Positions 17,407-26,599 of a stretch of DNA of 52,017 nucleotides are shown here, piece by piece (within the stretch, counting starts at the first letter, position 1; every line of letters starts with the position of its first letter). The notes under the pieces were generated by a model that was not told the origin of the DNA, did no database searches, and saw only the letters and a list, made by a program, of their open reading frames with translations. Origin of the DNA: Anaerotignum lactatifermentans DSM 14214 (lineage in GTDB: Bacteria > Bacillota > Clostridia > Lachnospirales > Anaerotignaceae); the NCBI RefSeq assembly GCF_900142265.1, contig NZ_FRAH01000017.1:1-52017 (forward strand), in the 5' to 3' direction. A program made the translations under genes and the position numbers.

Positions 17407-18021
17407 TTATCGAACAAAATTGGTCCAGACTTTTTCTTCTTTTTCAGGTTCGGGAACACCAGCCTGTTTGCCAGCTTCGATGCATTTCAAAAGCCAAGCC
17501 ATGTTTCTGCCCAGAATCCGCATGGTCTGCATGCCTTCCAGATCCTGTTTGACTTCTTCGGGGGTATTGCCGTGAACCATGTTCCAGTAGCTGGATGTGA
17601 CGATGGGCATGCCTTTGATGGCAAAATACTTGTTGATTTCATCAAAAGTTGCTGTAGAACCGGCACGTCTGCAGCTGATGACAGCAGCGCCAACTTTTCC
17701 GCTGAAATCTCTGCCGTAAAAAGCTCTGTCCAGGAAAGAAATCAGGGCACCTGCCGCAGAAGCGAAGTGTACGGGTGTACCGAATACAAAGCCGTCTGCA
17801 TCAGCAGCTTTTTCAAGGAATTCGTTGACACAGTCGTTGCGGAAGCATCTGTCCGTTTTTTTACAGTAGCCACAGTCGATGCATCCAGCAACAGGATCGT
17901 TGCCCAGCCAGAAGATTTCTGTTTCAATGCCGTTTTGTTCCAAAGCGTCTGCGACTTCACGCAGTGCTGTATATGTGCAGCCTTCTTTATGAGGACCGCC
18001 GTTTACCAATATCACTTTCAT
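17407..18021 (-). CDS. Flavodoxin-like NAD(P)H-dependent FMN oxidoreductase
   Basis: 204 aa. It begins MKVILVNGGPHKEGCTY, the FMN phosphate loop of the flavodoxin-like fold. Next is a cysteine-rich stretch CIDCGYCKKTDRCFRNDC (about 47-64), common in the iron-sulfur-flavoprotein-like subgroup, and then FGTPVHFASAAGALISFLDR. With four or more cysteines it may carry an Fe-S cluster or reactive thiols. The spacing is not the exact compact motif of archaeal ISF proteins. The natural substrate is unknown. GGAGG lies before the start, and the gene appears to be alone. Confidence 0.82.
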   Translation of the reverse strand: MKVILVNGGPHKEGCTYTALREVADALEQNGIETEIFWLGNDPVAGCIDCGYCKKTDRCFRNDCVNEFLEKAADADGFVFGTPVHFASAAGALISFLDRAFYGRDFSGKVGAAVISCRRAGSTATFDEINKYFAIKGMPIVTSSYWNMVHGNTPEEVKQDLEGMQTMRILGRNMAWLLKCIEAGKQAGVPEPEKEEKVWTNFVR

Positions 18022-18116
18022 GGAAAAATCCCTCCTTAATTGTGTTTTGCATGTTATTCATTATAGCACGATTTCACGGGAACACAATAAGTTCCATGAA
18101 AGGAAGGATTATGACT

Positions 18117-19211
<1,095 letters not shown>

Positions 19212-19299
19212 TCATTTTGTCAGTTATAGTATCCTATTCAGAAAGTGGCTGCTGGTGCCTGGTTTATTTGAAGTTTAAAAAAGCTGAATCAGTCAATTT

Positions 19300-19377
19300 C
19301 TCTTAAGAAAACATACCAAATGAAAAAAGCTGGAATCCTTTGCATGGTAAGGAATCCAGCTTTCTTCGTTTTCTTAT
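19300..19377. repeat. Dispersed intergenic repeat, copy B (short form)
   Basis: TCTTAAGAAAACATAC is followed directly by the hairpin AAAGCTGGAATCCTT / AAGGAATCCAGCTTT (19326-19363, one mismatch). On the minus strand it ends in a T-run, so it also terminates the four-gene operon transcribed toward it. The module between the CTTAAG box and the hairpin seen in copies C and D is missing here. Confidence 0.7.
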
Positions 19378-19392
19378 TTTAGCTGCAGATTT

Positions 19393-20481
19393 TTATAATC
19401 CCAAAGCCTTGGCAGTGGTGCAGATGAAGTCCTGCACATTGGTGACGATGCCTCTTGCGGACAGACTGCCTCTGTCAGCCAGTTTATTAACGGCAAATTC
19501 AGAAATATCCACACAGTAGAAATAAATCTGCCGCACAGTACCATCTGCCATAACCCGATAAGAGGGAGTCATATTCCCTGTGGCAATGGTGTGGAGCATG
19601 GTTGCCATGCAAATGACAGTGGTGGCGCTGCGAATCTGGTCACGCATGGCATTCTGGGCTTCATATACATTGCCGAAAACAGGCGGCAGGGGACCGTCGT
19701 CCCGGATGGAGCCTGCAAGGACATAAGGCACATGGTATTTTTCGCAGTTGTAAATGATGCCGTTGTCGATGTGCTCTTTTTCCAGAAAAGCGGGAATGCT
19801 TTCGTGGAAACGTACCCGATTGATGGTGTCCAGATGGTTGTAATGTCCGTTTGGCTGGTTTTTCTGGGTGTAGATGTTCTGTCCCAGAGCAGTGTTCAGA
19901 TATGCGCCTTCCAGGTCGTGGGTGGCAAGGGCATTGCCTGCCATGAGGGCGTGAACGTATCCTCCTGCAATCATTTTGGAAAAAGCATCTCTTGCGTCTT
20001 TGTCAAAGGTGAAAGCGGGACCAAGCACCCAGACGATTTTCCCATGGTCACGGTCATGACGGAGGATTTCGTACAGTTCATTATAATCTTTGGAAAAGGC
20101 TGTTTCCCGGGAACGTCCCTGACGGAAAGCAAAAACTTCCTGCAATTCCCTTTCTTCGGAAAAGCCGTTAGCATGAACATAAATGCCCTGAGAACCGTCC
20201 TCTGTGCGTCCGATGGCAATGAGGTCGCCTTTTTTCAGCAGACGGAATTCACGCACAATGATTTTTCCATTTTCATAAACAGCGACGCAGTCCATGCGGC
20301 TTTCTTCTGCCAGCAGCCATGTACCGTTGACTTTGAAATATTCCGGGAAAATGCTCATGGCGTGATACTGTTCCGGTGCCACGCCGTCAAAGGGTGTAGG
20401 CTGGAAACAGACATCCGGCGCGTCAGCCAGAAAAGGCTGTGTGAAATCCGGCGGTGTATAGGGGCGCAGTGAAAAACTCAT
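19393..20481 (-). CDS. LOR/SDH-type conserved protein (TIGR00300-like, ornithine cyclodeaminase-related)
   Basis: 362 aa. The C-terminal two thirds carry the block GGYVHALMAGNALATHDLEGA, then GHYNHLDTINRV, IIYNCEKYHVPYVLAGSIRDDGPLP and MATMLHTIATGNM. These are the signatures of the LOR/SDH bifunctional-enzyme domain, found in archaeal ornithine cyclodeaminase and cyanobacterial ArgZ/AgrE. The arginine-dihydrolase domain of ArgZ is not present here. NAD-dependent ornithine or related amino-acid chemistry is the best guess. It is the last gene of a tight minus-strand operon (12 nt after the GNAT gene). Confidence 0.78.
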   Translation of the reverse strand: MSFSLRPYTPPDFTQPFLADAPDVCFQPTPFDGVAPEQYHAMSIFPEYFKVNGTWLLAEESRMDCVAVYENGKIIVREFRLLKKGDLIAIGRTEDGSQGIYVHANGFSEERELQEVFAFRQGRSRETAFSKDYNELYEILRHDRDHGKIVWVLGPAFTFDKDARDAFSKMIAGGYVHALMAGNALATHDLEGAYLNTALGQNIYTQKNQPNGHYNHLDTINRVRFHESIPAFLEKEHIDNGIIYNCEKYHVPYVLAGSIRDDGPLPPVFGNVYEAQNAMRDQIRSATTVICMATMLHTIATGNMTPSYRVMADGTVRQIYFYCVDISEFAVNKLADRGSLSARGIVTNVQDFICTTAKALGL

Positions 20482-20493
20482 ATCAATTCTCCT

Positions 20494-20997
20494 TTATATA
20501 GATTTTGAACGATGGATGGAAAAAAGCAGATAAGATTTGCCCATGCGGTCTAATGTTTCCGCTTCCTGTGCCATGCCGATGGCTTTGGCAACGGAAAGGG
20601 AAGGGTAATTGTCAGAAGCGATGGCTGCATAGACAACAGGTTCTTTGCGGACAGAAAAGGCAAACTGTACACAGGCGGCAGCGGCTTCTTTGGCATAGCC
20701 GTTCTTGCGCTGGGAAGGTGTGATGCCGTAGCCGATTTCCCAGAGCATCCGTCTGCCAAAACGCTGGAATGTCAGTCCAGCCTGACCAATGAGGGTATCG
20801 TCATCCTTTCGGCAGACACCCCAGATGCCAAAGTTCTGCCGGTAACGCTGCTGCTGTCTGGTGAGCCAGTTTTGCAGTTCTGATTGCGAAAACTGACGTT
20901 CATAAAAATTACGTTGTCCGTTCATCATTTCCAGCAGCTGGGGCAGGTCTGCTTCTGTCAATTCCCGCAGATACAGACGGGGTGTTTCCCAAATCAT
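20494..20997 (-). CDS. GNAT N-acetyltransferase, RimJ/RimL type
   Basis: 167 aa. It starts with the RimJ/RimL signature WETPRLYLRELTEADLPQL. The acetyl-CoA loop region is GYGITPSQRKNGYAKEAAAACVQFAF, and the family-typical SLSVAKAIGM follows. It transfers acetyl from acetyl-CoA to an amine; the acceptor is not predictable. The start codon overlaps the stop of the nitrilase gene by 4 bp (ATGA), so translation is coupled. Confidence 0.85.
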   Translation of the reverse strand: MIWETPRLYLRELTEADLPQLLEMMNGQRNFYERQFSQSELQNWLTRQQQRYRQNFGIWGVCRKDDDTLIGQAGLTFQRFGRRMLWEIGYGITPSQRKNGYAKEAAAACVQFAFSVRKEPVVYAAIASDNYPSLSVAKAIGMAQEAETLDRMGKSYLLFSIHRSKSI

Positions 20998-21791
20998 GTC
21001 TTTGTTTCCTCGAAAAAGCGGCTGTAAAGGTCTTCTTTTCGGTCTGCTTTCAGGGGGAATTCTGCCCGATATGCTTCTGCTTCTTTGGGGTCGATTTCCA
21101 CCACAGCCAGTTCATTTTCTCCTGTCAGATGGGCTAAAATTTCCCCTGTGGGAGAGATGAGCATGCTGTCACCAGTGTAAGTGAGGGTGCGGTCTTTGCC
21201 GCTGCGGTTGACACCTACGATGAAGCTCTGGTTTTCAATGGCGCGTGCCTGCAGGAGTGTTTTCCAGTGACCCACACGGGCAACGGGCCAGTTGGCAATG
21301 ACGGTCATAACAAGGCTCTTTTTGGAAGCAGCCTGAAAGATTTCCGGGAACCGCAGGTCATAGCATACAAAAGGGGAAAGGGGCACGCCGTCCACCTGAC
21401 AGAATGTCAGCGCATCGCCGCCGCTGTAATACTTGGCTTCCGCACCATAGGAGAAGGGGTGGATTTTGGCATAATCCGCCAGAATATGACCGTTTTTGTC
21501 CATAACAATGCTGTGATTCCGCGCCGTTCCATCTTCTAAAAAGATTACGCCGAAAACAACAGCCATCTGGAATTTTTTTGCCACATCCTGAAAGAAAATA
21601 ATGGTTTTGCTGTTTTCCTTTAATTCTCCATAGGTGGCAGGGGACATGGTAAAGCCTGTCAGTGTCATTTCAGGAAAGACAATGAGGTCAGCCTCTTTTG
21701 CTGCGGCTTTTTCCATGAGCTCCACACAGGTTTTCATGGCAAAACCCTTATCCTCAAAACCCATATCCAGCTGTGCCAATGCGATTTTCAT
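20994..21791 (-). CDS. Carbon-nitrogen hydrolase (omega-amidase/nitrilase superfamily)
   Basis: 265 aa with the full catalytic set: E41 in VFPEMTLTGF, K109 in YAKIHPF and C143 in VCYDLRFPE. This combination and length fit the Nit2/YafV omega-amidase branch, which hydrolyses 2-oxoglutaramate or succinamate. The ATG at 21791 is chosen because GAAGGAGG lies 9 nt upstream; the TTG two codons earlier sits too close to it. It lies 18 nt after the ArsC-like gene and overlaps the GNAT gene, so it belongs to the same operon. Confidence 0.88.
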   Translation of the reverse strand: MKIALAQLDMGFEDKGFAMKTCVELMEKAAAKEADLIVFPEMTLTGFTMSPATYGELKENSKTIIFFQDVAKKFQMAVVFGVIFLEDGTARNHSIVMDKNGHILADYAKIHPFSYGAEAKYYSGGDALTFCQVDGVPLSPFVCYDLRFPEIFQAASKKSLVMTVIANWPVARVGHWKTLLQARAIENQSFIVGVNRSGKDRTLTYTGDSMLISPTGEILAHLTGENELAVVEIDPKEAEAYRAEFPLKADRKEDLYSRFFEETKT

Positions 21792-21809
21792 ACACAAAAA
21801 CCTCCTTCG

Positions 21810-22145
21810 TTATTCCCAGTTTTTCCATACGTCCGGGCAGTAACCCAGTGTGAATTCCTTTCCGTTGCGGACGATGGGTGTCCGAAAAAGGGCAGGATTT
21901 TCAAAAAGGGTGCCTTCCCGTTTTTTCTCGTCGATATAATCCATATATAAATCTTTGTATGCCTTTGCTTTGCGGTCAATCATGTCTTCCACGTCGATGC
22001 ATCGCTTTGCAGATTCAAATACGCTTTTGCTCATGCCGAAACGGTGGATGTCGATGGACTGAAAAGGGATTTTCCGTTCCTTGAAATACCGTTCCGCTTT
22101 CTTGGTGTCGAAACATTTTTTTGCGCCGTAAATTTGAATATTCAT
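21810..22145 (-). CDS. ArsC/Spx-family small reductase-like protein
   Basis: 111 aa. It starts MNIQIYGAKKCFDTKKAERYFKERKIPF, the thioredoxin-like start of the ArsC/Spx/YffB family with a single cysteine (C10) and no CxxC. It ends with the family segment LFRTPIVRNGKEFTLGY. It is probably a glutathione- or thiol-dependent reductase or Spx-like factor. The YffB-like branch is of unknown substrate. ATG 22145 is set by AAAGGAG. It is the first gene of the four-gene minus operon ending at 19393. Confidence 0.82.
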   Translation of the reverse strand: MNIQIYGAKKCFDTKKAERYFKERKIPFQSIDIHRFGMSKSVFESAKRCIDVEDMIDRKAKAYKDLYMDYIDEKKREGTLFENPALFRTPIVRNGKEFTLGYCPDVWKNWE

Positions 22146-22347
22146 ATAAAACTCCTTTCCTGTGGGCATCTTCTGGAAAAATATTTTTCTGAAGATAGCC
22201 GTTGCAGCTCCTTTTCAGGAAGAAAAAATAGAGGGGAAGCTGCTTTGGGGTTTGCTGATTTTATTTTACTCCTTTGGTGCAAAAGACACAAGACAAGGGG
22301 GAAGGATTATGGTATACTTTGAGAAACAGGAAAAGGAGCGGATTGAG

Positions 22348-23103
22348 ATGAAAATGATTTCATGGAACGTTAATGGTCTGCGGGCAGCTGTAGGCAAAGG
22401 CTTTTTGGATTATTTCAAAGAAGCGGACGCAGACATTTTTTCCATACAGGAAACAAAATTGCAGGAAGGACAGATTGACCTGCCCACAGAAGGCTATCAC
22501 CAGTACTGGAATTATGCGGAAAAGAAAGGCTATTCCGGTGTGGCAGTATTTACCAAACAGGAACCCATTTCCGTTTCTTACGGCTTGGGCATTGAGGAGC
22601 ATGACAAAGAGGGGCGTGTCATTACACTGGAGTTTGAGAAATTCTATCATGTGACCGTTTATACGCCTAATTCCCAGCAGGAAAACGCCCGTCTGGATTA
22701 CCGCATGACTTGGGATGATGCTTTCCGGGCATATTTACAGGAATTGGACAAAACAAAACCTGTCATCGTCTGCGGCGACCTGAATGTGGCACATACGGAA
22801 ATTGACCTGAAAAATCCTTCCACCAACCGCAGAAACGCAGGCTTTACAGACGAAGAAAGAGGGAAATTTACAGAACTGCTGGAAGCAGGCTTTGTGGATA
22901 CCTTCCGTCATTTTTATCCTGACTTGACAGGTACATATTCCTGGTGGAGTTATCGTTTTAACGCCAGAAAGAATAATGCCGGATGGCGTATTGACTATTA
23001 TGTGGTTTCCGAGCGTCTGAAGGATGCATTGCAGGACGCGAAAATCCACAGTGACATTATGGGGTCGGACCACTGCCCTGTGGAATTGGATATTGCTTTG
23101 TAA
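22348..23103 (+). CDS. xth: Exodeoxyribonuclease III / AP endonuclease
   Basis: 251 aa. The AP-endonuclease fold shows in all motifs: [18 protein letters not shown] (metal glutamate), [33 protein letters not shown] and GSDHCPVEL (catalytic His). It cuts abasic sites in base-excision repair. ATG 22348 follows AAGGAG at 10 nt; the frame is open upstream but without family similarity. It is divergent from the ArsC-like operon, and 22146-22347 holds promoter space only. Confidence 0.93.
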   Translation: MKMISWNVNGLRAAVGKGFLDYFKEADADIFSIQETKLQEGQIDLPTEGYHQYWNYAEKKGYSGVAVFTKQEPISVSYGLGIEEHDKEGRVITLEFEKFYHVTVYTPNSQQENARLDYRMTWDDAFRAYLQELDKTKPVIVCGDLNVAHTEIDLKNPSTNRRNAGFTDEERGKFTELLEAGFVDTFRHFYPDLTGTYSWWSYRFNARKNNAGWRIDYYVVSERLKDALQDAKIHSDIMGSDHCPVELDIAL

Positions 23104-23144
23104 GATCAAAAGAATCTTTCATTGGATACGGAGGTGCATGGGTT

Positions 23145-23423
23145 ATGTTGTACATTGGATGGAAAAAGATCTATGAGGGGTATGATGTTGTTCTGGTAGG
23201 ACGTATCAAAGAAGCGCTGCGGGAAAGCGGTGTGGAATGTAAAGTGCGTGTGGATAATCCTGTTCAAAACAGAATGTCCAGAGATGTTGCCTTTGGGGGG
23301 AATCCGCTGATCATCAATAACATTGGGGTAGATACCTCAGCAAATGCGTACAGCGTTTATGTGCCGAAAGAAAAGAAAGAATTTGCGGAAGCCGTTGTTC
23401 ATGGGATTAACCGGGAAGATTAA
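23145..23423 (+). CDS. Small protein, DUF2007-like
   Basis: 92 aa. The N-terminal half (KIYEGYDVVLVGRIKEALRESGVECKVR) follows the pattern of DUF2007-type putative signal-transducing proteins, with a ferredoxin-like beta-alpha-beta start. This is a weak call from pattern only. ACGGAGGTG precedes the ATG. It lies 41 nt after the exonuclease gene and is probably co-transcribed, ending at the hairpin at 23451. Confidence 0.6.
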   Translation: MLYIGWKKIYEGYDVVLVGRIKEALRESGVECKVRVDNPVQNRMSRDVAFGGNPLIINNIGVDTSANAYSVYVPKEKKEFAEAVVHGINRED

Positions 23424-23450
23424 AGAGGGCTACCAAGTGAAACCATAAGA

Positions 23451-23486
23451 AAAAGCCGAAACTTCTAAAAAGAGGTTTCGGCTTTT
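23451..23486 (+). terminator. Terminator after the exonuclease/DUF2007-like pair
   Basis: An AAAAGCCGAAAC stem with the complementary GTTTCGGCTTTT, a loop of about 12 nt (11- to 12-bp stem). Confidence 0.9.
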
Positions 23487-23504
23487 GTTGGGTGCTTTAG
23501 CTTA

Positions 23505-23772
23505 ACAAAACCCCTAGTTCTACTAGGGGTAAATAAAATACTTTAGTATATTTTTTTTGAATGATAATTACTATGGATTTACTAATTATCAAATGAAGGA
23601 TAGATATGCAATATTAAATTAAAATACTGTATTCTCAATTATAGTACCTGTTTACAGGTTGCAGTGCAAATAAATGCGATGATATTTTTCGATGCCCCTT
23701 TTAGGGGTCGGCACGTAATACCCCTTCTAGGGGTTGATCAAACCACTAGTTTACTAGTGGTTTTGATTTTGC
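23505..23772 (+). mobile_element. Non-autonomous, internally deleted IS200/IS605 derivative
   Basis: No transposase gene. The left-end hairpin ACCCCTAGT-TCT-ACTAGGGGT (23510-23530) has a 9-bp stem. The right part has hairpins at 23695-23707, 23720-23734 and the right-end hairpin 23740-23763 (AAACCACTAGT-TT-ACTAGTGGTTT). The flanks GATCAAACCA and TGGTTTTGATTTT are identical to the element at 1-304. The stretch at about 23640-23675 aligns with the tnpA 3' end at 120-155 (ACCYGTTYACRGGT in both), so the element is a deletion product, not just two ends. The exact tips are uncertain by several bases. Confidence 0.8.
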
Positions 23773-23784
23773 ATTCGATAGTTT

Positions 23785-25833
23785 TTATTTTTCCAGTTCT
23801 GCCAGTTTTTCCAGAATCTGATTGCTTCTGTCAATGAAAGCAGTCATTTCTTCGCTGGTCAGTGTTCTGTGGCTCATGAGTGCCAGATCGTATACCTGAT
23901 GGCAGATCATGTCGCAATCTTCTTTCTTGTCTTCTTTGCCTGCTGCGTCCATAAGGAACTGCACCAGTTTATTGGATTTGTTCAGCACCAGTGTTTCATC
24001 AGGTTTTACCTGTGCAAACATGGCTTTGTACATTTCGTTGTCACCATAAGCTTCCATCATTTCCATCATACGACGGCTTTCTTCACTGAGCAGAATCATA
24101 GCGGATACATTTTGCGCTTTCAGGTTTTCCGCTTTGACTTTCAGATTTTCGTTGCCCAATACGCCGCGGAACAGATTTTCCATCTGGGTATTTGCAAAGG
24201 CGTCTGCCTGTTTCTTTGCTTCGCTTTCTTCGCCTTCTGTTTTTTCCTGCAAAGTATCAGTGATGTCCGCGTCGATACGCTGTACCTTTACGCCGGGATT
24301 TTTGTATTCCAGGAAGGAAACGAAGGGTTTATCCACAGGAGAAGTGAGGATTGCCGCTTCCAGACCCTGTTCTTTGAACATACGGATATACTGTGCCTGC
24401 TGTGCTTCGTCGGTAACAAAGAAAATTTTGTTTTCGTGTTTTTCTTTGTTCTTTTCCAGATATTCCGCAACGGTTTCGTATACGCCGTCGGTGGTCTTTA
24501 ACAGCAGTGCGTCTTTGATTTTGTCATAGAGTTTTTCTTCACGCATGCAGCCGTATTTGAAGAACATGCCGATGTCATCCCAGAAACCTTCGTAAGCAGT
24601 TCTGTCAGCTTTGAACAGCTGATTCAGTTTGTCCGCTACTTTCTTGGTGATGTAGCTGTTCATTTTTTCCACATAGCCGTCGTTCTGCAATGCGCTTCTG
24701 GATACATTCAGAGGCATGTCGGGGCAGTCCAGAACGCCTTTGAGAAGCAGCAGGAATTCAGGTACCACTTCTTTGATGTTATCTGCGATGTATACCTGAT
24801 TGGAGTACAGTTTGATCTGACCTTCCACAACATCCATCTGTTCTACCAGTTTAGGGAAGTACAGGATGCCTTTCAGACGGAAAGGATAGTCCATGTTCAG
24901 GTGAATCCAGAACAGAGGGTCATTCAGGTCGAAGAATACTTTGTGGTAGAATGCTTTATATTCTTCATCGGTACAGTCTTTGGGCTGTTTCAGCCAAAGG
25001 GGAGAAGGATCGTTCAGAGGTTTGGGTTCTTCCTCTTTTTCCTCTTCTTTTTCACTGCCTTCAGCGCTTTCTGTTTCTTCTGCTTTATCTTTGTTTGCTT
25101 TTGCCAGAATTTCGTCCTTTGTCAATGTGGCAGCTTCTTCCTGAGAAATATGGATGGTGTTGTCTTTTTTCTCGGGTTCTACTTTTTCTTCGTCATTGGT
25201 GATGACATCGATAAAGATAGGAACGGGCATGAATGCGCAGTATTTCTGCAATGCTTCGTACATTTTGCTTTCATCCAGGAATTCTTCGCCGTCTTCGCTC
25301 ACGTGCAGTGTGATGGTGGTACCGCGTTCTGTACGGGTGCCGTCTGCCATTTCGTAGTCGATGCCGTCTGCACAGCTCCATTTTGCAGCTGCTGCGCCGG
25401 GCAGGTAGGACAATGTATCAATTTCTACTTTATCGGCTACCATGAAAGCGGAGTAGAAGCCCAGACCGAAATGACCGATGATTTCGTTGTCGCCATCTGC
25501 TTTTTCTTCGTATTTGGACAGGAAATCTGTTGCGCCGGAGAAGGCGATCTGGTTGATGTATTTCTTGATTTCCTCGTCGGTCATACCGATACCGTTATCC
25601 ACAATCTGCATGATTTTTTCGTCTTTGTTCAGTACCACATGAACGGAAAAGCTTTCATCAGCGGGGATGTGGTCTGCTTCCCCCATGATCATCAGCTTTT
25701 TCAGTTTGGTTACTGCGTCACAGGCATTGGATACCAGTTCACGGATGAAAATATCCTTATCGGTATAGAGCCATTTTTTGATAATTGGTAAGAAATTTTC
25801 ACTGTTAATGGAAAGATTCCCTTTTTCATTCAT
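23785..25833 (-). CDS. htpG: Hsp90 chaperone HtpG with an extended charged linker
   Basis: 682 aa, longer than the roughly 610-630 aa of most bacterial HtpG. The N-terminal ATPase domain shows RELVSNACDAVTKL, VDNGIGMT and GHFGLGFYSAFMVADKV. Middle and C-terminal domains follow. Between them, residues about 213-271 form a very acidic, Lys/Glu-rich linker that most bacterial Hsp90s lack. ATG 25833 is set by TAGGAGG 10 nt upstream. A promoter and a perfect CIRCE lie upstream, so it should be in the HrcA regulon. Confidence 0.94.
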   Translation of the reverse strand: MNEKGNLSINSENFLPIIKKWLYTDKDIFIRELVSNACDAVTKLKKLMIMGEADHIPADESFSVHVVLNKDEKIMQIVDNGIGMTDEEIKKYINQIAFSGATDFLSKYEEKADGDNEIIGHFGLGFYSAFMVADKVEIDTLSYLPGAAAAKWSCADGIDYEMADGTRTERGTTITLHVSEDGEEFLDESKMYEALQKYCAFMPVPIFIDVITNDEEKVEPEKKDNTIHISQEEAATLTKDEILAKANKDKAEETESAEGSEKEEEKEEEPKPLNDPSPLWLKQPKDCTDEEYKAFYHKVFFDLNDPLFWIHLNMDYPFRLKGILYFPKLVEQMDVVEGQIKLYSNQVYIADNIKEVVPEFLLLLKGVLDCPDMPLNVSRSALQNDGYVEKMNSYITKKVADKLNQLFKADRTAYEGFWDDIGMFFKYGCMREEKLYDKIKDALLLKTTDGVYETVAEYLEKNKEKHENKIFFVTDEAQQAQYIRMFKEQGLEAAILTSPVDKPFVSFLEYKNPGVKVQRIDADITDTLQEKTEGEESEAKKQADAFANTQMENLFRGVLGNENLKVKAENLKAQNVSAMILLSEESRRMMEMMEAYGDNEMYKAMFAQVKPDETLVLNKSNKLVQFLMDAAGKEDKKEDCDMICHQVYDLALMSHRTLTSEEMTAFIDRSNQILEKLAELEK

Positions 25834-25893
25834 ACTATTCAGCCTCCTATTGATAGATGGAAAAATCCATATATTTTCTGCTTTACAAAGAAT

Positions 25894-25955
25894 ATTGTAA
25901 CACTCGGAGGACAAAAGTCAAGAAAAAATTAGCACTCAATCAAATTGAGTGCTAA
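25894..25955 (-). promoter_or_regulatory. htpG promoter and CIRCE operator
   Basis: On the minus strand TTGACT (25916-25921), 16 nt, TACAAT (25894-25899). A perfect CIRCE TTAGCACTC-N9-GAGTGCTAA occupies 25929-25955, only 7 bp upstream of the -35. This is unlike the usual position at or after the transcript start. Either HrcA acts from upstream, or a second, weaker promoter lies farther up in the end of the DUF5721 gene. Confidence 0.85.
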
Positions 25956-25969
25956 CAAAATTTCGAATA

Positions 25970-26425
25970 TTAATTTTCTTTCTGAATGGCAATGCCATGG
26001 CTCTGGCAAAAGTCCAGCACCCAGCTTTCCCACTGGGCTTCGTGGGTCTTATCCAGAGAAAAACTTTCCTGAGCGGCAGAAAGGGTGCACAGCAGGGTAT
26101 CCTCACGGAATAACAGATTCCAGAACAGCGCCTTTGTGTTGGGGAAAGATGCTGTTTTTTCCTGAGAAAGGGAAAGGACGAGCTTCATGTTCTTGGGTGT
26201 TTTCTTTCCTTTCACTGCCTGAAACACAAGGGACTTGATTTCGCTCCAGCTGCACCATGGCTCTGTGACGGTTTCGTCGTAATAATCCAGATCCCGTTTG
26301 CCGTCAATGGAAACGTAGGCAAAAGCGGAGATTTCTCCCCGTCGAAAAGCAAAATCGTCAAAGGCATCGCCCTTTAAGAGCAGTGCCATAAAGTGTCTGG
26401 TGTCTGGTATGGTAAAAGCAAGCAT
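25970..26425 (-). CDS. DUF5721 family protein
   Basis: 151 aa. The opening MLAFTIPDTRHFMALLLKGDAFDDF and later AYVSIDGKRDLDYY plus SWSEIKSLVFQAVKGKKTPKNMKLVL match the pattern of the DUF5721 family of Clostridia as I recall it. There is no signal peptide or membrane segment, so it is presumably cytoplasmic; function unknown. AGGAGG lies just before the ATG. It is upstream of htpG on the same strand, but the CIRCE and promoter in between make htpG separately controlled. Confidence 0.7.
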   Translation of the reverse strand: MLAFTIPDTRHFMALLLKGDAFDDFAFRRGEISAFAYVSIDGKRDLDYYDETVTEPWCSWSEIKSLVFQAVKGKKTPKNMKLVLSLSQEKTASFPNTKALFWNLLFREDTLLCTLSAAQESFSLDKTHEAQWESWVLDFCQSHGIAIQKEN

Positions 26426-26523
26426 TGCTGTATCCTCCTTTGGTTTCTTCGCCTGTCATTATACATTTTTTTGCCCTCTTTGACAATGCGCGGGAGGCGG
26501 AAAGGAAAAATCATGTATTTTTA

Positions 26524-26552
26524 TTGCGTTTGATGCCATGCTATATTATAAT
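26524..26552 (+). promoter_or_regulatory. Promoter of glnS
   Basis: TTGCGT (26524-26529), 17 nt, perfect TATAAT (26547-26552). The leader is only about 40 nt, so there is no T-box riboswitch. Confidence 0.75.
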
Positions 26553-26599
26553 GAAAGACAAGTATTTTTAATGTAAGAGGAAGTAGGAGGGAAAACCCT

